Positions 22,634-27,755 of a stretch of DNA of 27,755 nucleotides are shown here, in pieces (the stretch's first letter is position 1; every line of letters begins with the position of its first letter). The stretch lies in NCBI GenBank assembly GCA_910578195.1, contig CAJTOY010000017.1, positions 1 through 27,755 on the forward strand. The letters are read 5' to 3'. The notes below the pieces were generated by a model. The model saw only the letters and a program-made list of their open reading frames with translations. It was not told the DNA's origin and ran no database searches. This stretch comes from an uncultured Christensenella sp. GTDB taxonomy: Bacteria > Bacillota > Clostridia > Christensenellales > Borkfalkiaceae. The translations under genes and the position numbers were made by a program.

Positions 22634-25255
22634 TTACAATTCTTCGTCGGGCGTTTCGACGACCTCTTCCTCGTTGAAGTCGGTCACGCCGAGCCCCGCG
22701 CCTATGTCGGCAGCCTCGACCGCCGCGGGCTGTTCGACAACCTCGGGCGCCGCCTGCGCCATTTCTTCGGCGGCCTCCTCTTCGTCGCGCGCGGTCAGCG
22801 CAATCGTCGCAACCGAACCGCCTTTCAGCTTCATTAGCCTTACGCCCTTCGTGTTTCTGCCTATGTGCGAGATATCCGAGCAGTGCATTCTTATGATAAT
22901 TCCGCTGTCGGAAATAATCATTACGTCGTCCTTGTCGGACACTTGCTTCATATTGACAAGATAGCCCGTGACTTCGTTGAATATACCCGCTTTGATACCC
23001 ATACCCGCTCTGCCTTGAAGTCTGTAATCTTCGAGGTCGCTGCGTTTGCCGTAGCCGTTCGACGTTACCGTCAGCACGTCCTTAGTCGGGTCGATTACCA
23101 GCATATCGACGAGGCAATCGTCTTTCGCGAGCTTCATTGCCTTTACGCCTGCGGTGTCTCTGCCCATCGAGCGCACTCCCTTTTCGGAGAAGCGGATACA
23201 TTTACCCGAACGCGAAGCTATCATAAGCTCGTTTCTGCCCGTAGTGAACACTACAGATATAACCTCGTCGTTGTCGTTCAGTTTGATAGCGATTTTGCCG
23301 TTTTTGTTTATGCGGTTGAATTCGCTGAGTCTGGTCTTTTTGATTAGTCCCTGCTTCGTCGCAAACGCTATGTTGCCGTGCGCGCCGTTTTGGACGGGCA
23401 TCAGGGTGTTTATCTTTTCGTCGGGCGCTATCTGGATTATGTTGACGATAGCCCTGCCGCGCGCCGTGCGCTGTGCTTCGGGAATTTCATACGCCCTTAT
23501 TCTGAATACCTTGCCCTTGTCCGAGAACAGCAGTATGTCGTCGTGCGACGAGCATACGAACATTTCCTCGACGAAGTCCTCTTCCTTGGGGCGGTGGGCT
23601 GTAATTCCCATGCCGCCGCGGTGCTGGGCTTTGTATTCGGAAACGGGTATTCTCTTGACGTAGCCCGTGTGGGTCATGGAAACTACCACTTGCTCGACGG
23701 GTATCAAATCCGCGTCGATTATTTCGCCGTCGAGGTCGACCGCAATTTCCGTTCTTCTCTCGGAGGGGTATTTGCGCTTGATTTCAAGCAAGTCGTCCTT
23801 GATTATCTGGTATACGCGGCTTTCGTGTGCGAGTATGTCCTTGTAGTCGGCAATCATTGCCTCCAACTGCGCCAGCTCCTCTTTTAACTTGTCGACTTCG
23901 AGGTGGGAAAGACGGTACAGTCTCAATTCCGCAACAGCGGTCGCCTGTCTTTCGTCGAGCTCGAAATTCGCGGTGAGCTTTTTAACGCAGTCAGCCTTGT
24001 CTATCGCGCTGCGGCAGACTTCGACAACCTCGTTAATGCTCGCCTGCGCGATAACAAGTCCGCGCAAAATGTGCGCGCGTTCTTCGGTTTTGGCAAGATC
24101 GAATTTGGTGCGGCGGGTTATGATTTCCTTCTGGTGTTCGAGGTAGTAATATATGAATTCACGCAGATTTAAAATCTTCGGGGTACCGTCGACGAGCGCC
24201 AGCATTATAAGTCCGTCGGAAATCTGCAAATTCGTGTGCTTATAGAGGTTGTTAAGTACTATCTGGGGAACGGCGTCCTTTTTCAGCTCGATAACGATAC
24301 GCATACCGTCGCGGTCGGATTCCTCGCGGATATCCGAAATGCCCTCGATTTTTTTGTCCTTGACAAGGTCAGCCATACTCTCGATAAGATTCGCCTTGTT
24401 GACCTGATAGGGTATTTCTGTTACGACTATGCGCGTTCTCGTCTGGTTGCCGCTGGTGTATTCCTCGACCTCGCAGCGCGAGCGTATCACTATGCTGCCT
24501 CTGCCCGTCTTATACGCCTTCTTGATACCGTTTCTGCCCATTATAAGACCGCCGGTCGGGAAGTCGGGCGCGGGAATGTACTGCATCAACTCTTCCACTT
24601 CGATATCGGGCTTTTCTATCATTGCGATAACGCCGTCTATAACCTCGCCGAGGTTGTGCGGGGGAATGTTAGTCGCCATACCGACCGCGATACCGTCAGA
24701 CCCGTTGACGAGCATGTTAGGGAAGCGCGACGGCAGAACAGTGGGCTGCATGCCCGTATCGTCGAACGTCGGATAGAAGTCGACGGTTTCCTTGTCGAGG
24801 TCGCGAAGCATTTCCGAGGAAAGTTTGGAAAGCCTCGCTTCGGTGTATCTCATTGCCGCCGCGGGGTCGCCGTCGACCGAACCGAAGTTACCGTGTCCTT
24901 CAACGAGCGGGAAATTGATTGTAAAGTCCTGCGCAAGTCTGACGAGCGCGTCGTAGACCGAGCTGTCGCCGTGGGGGTGGTATTTACCGAGACAGTCACC
25001 GACGATACGCGCGCATTTTCTGAACGCCTTGTCTGAATACAAGCCGAGCTCGTGCATCGAGTAAAGTATACGTCTGTGGACGGGCTTCAAGCCGTCTCTG
25101 ACGTCGGGGATTGCGCGGGAAACGTTTACCGCCATCGCATAAGCTATGAATGATTTTTTAAGCTCCTGCTCGACCTCCACATCGAGCATTTTTGTCATTT
25201 CGAGAGTTTTTTTGAACTCTTCGGTGAGCTCCGCACTGGTTACCTTTTTAGCCAT
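22634..25255 (-). CDS. gyrA: DNA gyrase subunit A
   Basis: GyrA is the DNA cleavage and rejoining subunit of gyrase, which introduces negative supercoils. The 873-aa protein has the quinolone-region segment YHPHGDSSVYDALVR with S98 and D102 at the E. coli S83/D87 positions (the usual susceptible residues), the catalytic Y137 in AAMRYTEARL, and a C-terminal wrapping domain. The GyrA box reads QHRGGMG (about 544-550), a Gram-positive-like variant that separates it from ParC, which lacks it. An acidic Ala/Glu-rich tail of about 50 residues follows the beta-pinwheel. AAGGAG precedes the ATG, 10 bp after the gyrB stop. Confidence 0.96.
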   Translation of the reverse strand: MAKKVTSAELTEEFKKTLEMTKMLDVEVEQELKKSFIAYAMAVNVSRAIPDVRDGLKPVHRRILYSMHELGLYSDKAFRKCARIVGDCLGKYHPHGDSSVYDALVRLAQDFTINFPLVEGHGNFGSVDGDPAAAMRYTEARLSKLSSEMLRDLDKETVDFYPTFDDTGMQPTVLPSRFPNMLVNGSDGIAVGMATNIPPHNLGEVIDGVIAMIEKPDIEVEELMQYIPAPDFPTGGLIMGRNGIKKAYKTGRGSIVIRSRCEVEEYTSGNQTRTRIVVTEIPYQVNKANLIESMADLVKDKKIEGISDIREESDRDGMRIVIELKKDAVPQIVLNNLYKHTNLQISDGLIMLALVDGTPKILNLREFIYYYLEHQKEIITRRTKFDLAKTEERAHILRGLVIAQASINEVVEVCRSAIDKADCVKKLTANFELDERQATAVAELRLYRLSHLEVDKLKEELAQLEAMIADYKDILAHESRVYQIIKDDLLEIKRKYPSERRTEIAVDLDGEIIDADLIPVEQVVVSMTHTGYVKRIPVSEYKAQHRGGMGITAHRPKEEDFVEEMFVCSSHDDILLFSDKGKVFRIRAYEIPEAQRTARGRAIVNIIQIAPDEKINTLMPVQNGAHGNIAFATKQGLIKKTRLSEFNRINKNGKIAIKLNDNDEVISVVFTTGRNELMIASRSGKCIRFSEKGVRSMGRDTAGVKAMKLAKDDCLVDMLVIDPTKDVLTVTSNGYGKRSDLEDYRLQGRAGMGIKAGIFNEVTGYLVNMKQVSDKDDVMIISDSGIIIRMHCSDISHIGRNTKGVRLMKLKGGSVATIALTARDEEEAAEEMAQAAPEVVEQPAAVEAADIGAGLGVTDFNEEEVVETPDEEL

Positions 25256-25265
25256 CTTTCTCTCC

Positions 25266-27191
25266 TTATACGTCCAACTCTTCTACAAGTTTTGCATTTT
25301 CTTCTATGAACTGACGTCTCAGCTCGGGCTGTTCGCCCATCAGCAGCGAGAAGTACTTGTCCGCCTCGACCGCGTCCTCTACGTTAATTCTGACCAGCGT
25401 GCGCCTTGCGGGGTCCATGGTGGTCTCCCAAAGCTGTTCCTTGTTCATTTCGCCGAGACCCTTGTAACGCTGCAACTCGAACTTGCCCTTGTAGGTGTTT
25501 TTGAAGTCTTCGAGCGCTTTGTCGTCGTAGAGATACGTTTCGGGAATACCCTTGCCCGACACCTTGTAAAGGGGCGGCTGAGCCGCGTAGACGTGTCCGT
25601 TCTCGACGAGCGGGCGCATATAGCGGAAGAAGAAAGTCAGAAGAAGTATTCTTATGTGCGAACCGTCGACGTCCGCGTCGGTCATTATTATTATTCTGTC
25701 GTAGCGGAGCTTGCTTTCGTCGTAGTTTTCCTGTATTCCGCAGCCGAAAGCGGTTATCATTGCCTTGATTTCGGCGTTGCCGAGCGCGCGGTCGATTCTT
25801 ACCTTTTCGACGTTGAGAATTTTGCCGCGGAGGGGCAAAATCGCCTGGAAGCGCCTGTCGCGACCCTGCTTTGCCGTACCGCCCGCGCTGTCGCCCTCGA
25901 CGATGTAAATTTCGCAAAGCTCGGGGCGTTTGTCCGAACAGTCTGCAAGCTTTCCGGGAAGCTTCGTGCTTTCGAGCACGCCTTTGCGGTGGGTTTCCTC
26001 ACGCGCAAGTCTCGCCGCCTCCCTCGCACGCTGCGCCGTAAGACAGCGCATAATCAGCTCCTTGGTTTCGGCGGGGTGCTCTTCGAGGTATATGCCGAAT
26101 TTTTCGGTAACGGCTTTCTGGACGAAAGTTCTGACGTAGGTCGAGCAAAGCTTACTCTTTGTCTGGCTTTCGTACTGCGCGTCGGCTATCTTGACCGATA
26201 CGACGGCGGTTATACCCTCGCGCACGTCGTCGCCCGAAAGCTTTTCTTTTTCTTTGATTATGCCCAGCCTCTTACCAGAGTCGTTTATTACCTTGGTAAG
26301 CGCGGCTTTGAAGCCGTCGAGGTGGGTGCCGCCGTCGGGCTGGCGGATATTGTTCGAGAAAGGGAAAATTTGTTCGCTGTAACTGTCGTTGTACTGAATT
26401 GCGACTTCGAGAAAGGTGTTATCGCCCTCGGAATCCTCGAAATAAACGGGCTTCGCGAAAAGCACTTCCTTGCCCCTGTTTATATCCTCTATGAAGTGAA
26501 CTACGCCGCCCTCGTAGCAGAACGTATCGGCGCGCTCCCTGCCTTCGCGCTGGTCGGTCAGCGTGAGCGTAAGTCCCTTGTTGAGGTACGAAAGCTCGCG
26601 GAGAAGAGTTTTGAGGGTGTCGTAATTGAAATCGATGGTTTCGAACACGGTTGCGTCGGGGTGGAAACAAATAGTCGTACCCGTCGCGTCGGTTTTGCCA
26701 ACGGCTTTAAGCTTCTGCTCGGGTATACCGCAGTGATAGACCTGACGCCAGACGCGTCCGTCCTGACATACCTCGGCAATAAGCGTATCCGAAAGCGCGT
26801 TAACGCACGAAACGCCGACGCCGTGCAAACCCGACGATATTTTATAACCGCCCGCCTTGTTGCCGCCGCCGAACTTACCGCCCGCGTTGAGGTTGGTAAG
26901 CGCAAGCTCAACTCCGCTTATTCCCTCTTCTTTGTTGATACCCGTGGGTATTCCGCGCCCGTTGTCCTTTACCGAGCACGAGCCGTCTTTCGTAATTACA
27001 ACGTCGATTCTGTCGCAATAGCCCGCAAGCGCTTCGTCGATTGAGTTATCGATAACCTCTCTGACGAGGCAGTGAAGCCCTTTTTCATCGGTAGGTCCGA
27101 TGTACATTCCGGGGTGTTCCCTTACGGGTTCGAGACCCTTCAACGCTTTAAGGCTGTTCGCATCATAGCTTGATTTAACTTTACCAAACAT
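25266..27191 (-). CDS. gyrB: DNA gyrase subunit B
   Basis: GyrB is the ATPase subunit of gyrase. The 641-aa length is typical for Firmicutes. The GHKL ATPase region has E45 and N49 (EVIDNSIDEA), D76 (DNGRGIP) and the GLHGVGVSCVNALS loop (121-134). The TOPRIM metal site is E432 in VEGDSAGG, with D505, D507 and D509 in DADVDG, and QRYKGLGEMN starts at 574. The GyrA box in its partner supports gyrase over topoisomerase IV. AGAGGA precedes the ATG and a promoter lies upstream, so gyrB-gyrA is a two-gene operon. recF and dnaA are not next to it, unlike in many Firmicutes. Confidence 0.95.
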   Translation of the reverse strand: MFGKVKSSYDANSLKALKGLEPVREHPGMYIGPTDEKGLHCLVREVIDNSIDEALAGYCDRIDVVITKDGSCSVKDNGRGIPTGINKEEGISGVELALTNLNAGGKFGGGNKAGGYKISSGLHGVGVSCVNALSDTLIAEVCQDGRVWRQVYHCGIPEQKLKAVGKTDATGTTICFHPDATVFETIDFNYDTLKTLLRELSYLNKGLTLTLTDQREGRERADTFCYEGGVVHFIEDINRGKEVLFAKPVYFEDSEGDNTFLEVAIQYNDSYSEQIFPFSNNIRQPDGGTHLDGFKAALTKVINDSGKRLGIIKEKEKLSGDDVREGITAVVSVKIADAQYESQTKSKLCSTYVRTFVQKAVTEKFGIYLEEHPAETKELIMRCLTAQRAREAARLAREETHRKGVLESTKLPGKLADCSDKRPELCEIYIVEGDSAGGTAKQGRDRRFQAILPLRGKILNVEKVRIDRALGNAEIKAMITAFGCGIQENYDESKLRYDRIIIMTDADVDGSHIRILLLTFFFRYMRPLVENGHVYAAQPPLYKVSGKGIPETYLYDDKALEDFKNTYKGKFELQRYKGLGEMNKEQLWETTMDPARRTLVRINVEDAVEADKYFSLLMGEQPELRRQFIEENAKLVEELDV

Positions 27192-27221
27192 ACAATTTCC
27201 TCTTCAAATTATCTTTAATTT

Positions 27222-27250
27222 ATTGTACCATATTATTATAATAAAGTAAA
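27222..27250 (-). promoter_or_regulatory. Promoter of the gyrB-gyrA operon
   Basis: On the minus strand TTTACT (27245-27250), 17 bp, TACAAT (27222-27227) with an extended TGG before the -10 box. The leader is about 25 nt and contains AGAGGA. Confidence 0.65.
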
Positions 27251-27313
27251 GGAAAAGAAAGCGGATTTAACTTTTCGGGGCATAAAAAAATGCGTTTTGC
27301 GCACGCTTGTTTT

Positions 27314-27469
27314 ATGGAAAAATTTAACTGTAAAATCAAGGATAATTTTGAACTTTCGGACAACGTTTTCGAGTGCGGAACATGCGGCAACCACATCTGC
27401 TCGACCCAAGCCGAGCTTTGGGGCAGGGTCTGCCCGAACTGCTTCGGCAGACTTTACAGAATCAGCTGA
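27314..27469 (+). CDS. 51-aa zinc-ribbon protein
   Basis: A short open frame encodes 51 aa with Cys at 6, 21, 24, 29, 40 and 43. CGTCG and CPNC form a C-x2-C ... C-x2-C zinc ribbon (21/24 and 40/43) of the kind seen in small nucleic-acid-binding proteins. The surrounding residues (VFECGTCGNHIC, GRVCPNCFGRLYRIS) look protein-like and not antisense to anything. An in-frame ATG at 27290 would add eight residues. Neither start has a clear Shine-Dalgarno sequence, and no consensus promoter is seen; the gene is divergent from gyrB. Function unknown. Confidence 0.6.
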   Translation: MEKFNCKIKDNFELSDNVFECGTCGNHICSTQAELWGRVCPNCFGRLYRIS

Positions 27470-27474
27470 AAAAA

Positions 27475-27502
27475 CGGCGGGCAGTTTAAAAACTGCCCGC
27501 CG
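27475..27502 (-). terminator. Terminator of the right-edge membrane protein gene
   Basis: A 13-bp stem, CGGCGGGCAGTTT (27475-27487) with AAACTGCCCGCCG (27490-27502), is followed on the minus strand by TTTTTTCAGC. It also lies just past the zinc-ribbon stop but has no T-run on that side. Confidence 0.75.
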
Positions 27503-27506
27503 CGGA

Positions 27507-27755
27507 TTATTCTTCGTTATCGCAAAGCATCAAAACTCCCGCGATTAAGCTTACGAATATCAACGTACAAACCTTGAAGCCTACGCCTACCGGCGTCTTG
27601 TTTTCGACCGACTTCCAGTAATGCACCGTCATGGGTATCGTCCAGCAAAGGGGAATTAACACAAACGCCGTGCCTATGCAACCTATAAGCATAAATATCT
27701 TTGCAACCGTCTTTAAAATGTTCGAATCGGATTTTGTTGCCGATACGGCAGGCGC
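27507..27755 (-). CDS. Two-TM membrane protein, 3' part only (probable zinc-ribbon membrane protein)
   Basis: The frame is open from the window edge to the stop at 27507, so the gene continues beyond the right edge and an internal ATG at 27692 is probably not its start. The visible 82 residues begin APAVSATKSDSNILK, which would follow naturally from the CxxCGAPA end of an N-terminal zinc ribbon. Two TM helices follow (IFMLIGCIGTAFVLIPLCW and VCTLIFVSLIAGVLML) with VENKTPVGVGFK between them. From memory, proteins ending in this pattern are common in Firmicutes and are annotated as zinc-ribbon membrane proteins; the function is unknown. A strong terminator follows. Confidence 0.7.
   Translation of the reverse strand, partial: APAVSATKSDSNILKTVAKIFMLIGCIGTAFVLIPLCWTIPMTVHYWKSVENKTPVGVGFKVCTLIFVSLIAGVLMLCDNEE

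Noticed and set aside
25146..27044. 632-codon open frame on the plus strand
   Set aside because: It lies antisense to gyrB and part of gyrA, whose motifs are complete. The product has no recognisable domain, and such long shadow frames are expected in this codon usage.
1..27755. CRISPR array, phage genes, toxin-antitoxin or defence system
   Set aside because: I found no regularly spaced repeats, integrase, phage structural genes or paired toxin-antitoxin frames; the accessory signals are limited to the IS end, the palindromic element and the yjdF cassette.

Overview
The window looks like chromosome of an anaerobic clostridial Firmicute of moderate G+C, probably an uncultured gut-type lineage. 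The pointers are an unlinked B. subtilis-type pyrimidine operon with PyrK and a class 1B PyrD, a SpoVB-like flippase, a LysM protein, a yjdF gene with its leader, and strong AAGGAG ribosome sites inside operons. The lineage is inferred; no rRNA or other marker fixes it.

Layout. Bases 1-55 look like the right end of an IS3/IS150-type insertion sequence. Bases 81-6848 (minus strand) hold one tightly packed operon read right to left: metallophosphoesterase, pyrB, pyrC, a roughly 110-bp imperfect palindrome, pyrF, pyrK, a two-TM protein of unknown function, pyrD, pyrE. Its genes cover steps 2 to 6 of UMP synthesis (ATCase, DHOase, DHOD with its electron-transfer subunit, OPRT, OMPDC); carAB and pyrR are absent. 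Bases 6900-9502 carry a Cys-rich conserved protein, a small LysM protein and a divergent SpoVB-like lipid flippase, plausibly an envelope or spore group. Bases 9489-10231 hold two half-size TauE/SafE transporters. Bases 10342-14406 encode a 1354-aa surface lipoprotein with duplicated beta-rich modules and a C-terminal membrane anchor.

Bases 14443-17469 hold an rRNA cytosine methyltransferase coupled to a DEDDh exonuclease, and a divergent 240-aa protein that may be a decayed glycosyltransferase. serS follows (minus), then a CtpE/YfgQ-like P-type ATPase (plus). An AT-rich segment (about 21625-22620) then carries a predicted yjdF riboswitch and yjdF, unlike the G+C-richer genes around it. The gyrB-gyrA operon (minus), a 51-aa zinc-ribbon protein and the 3' part of a membrane protein close the window.

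Two features stand out. First, the yjdF leader holds a hairpin whose loop is an exact 7-nt complement of the gene's Shine-Dalgarno sequence. Second, several transcription units start at consensus promoters whose -10 box lies only 6-14 nt before the start codon with no ribosome site, suggesting leaderless mRNAs. I see no CRISPR array, tRNA, rRNA or defence system.
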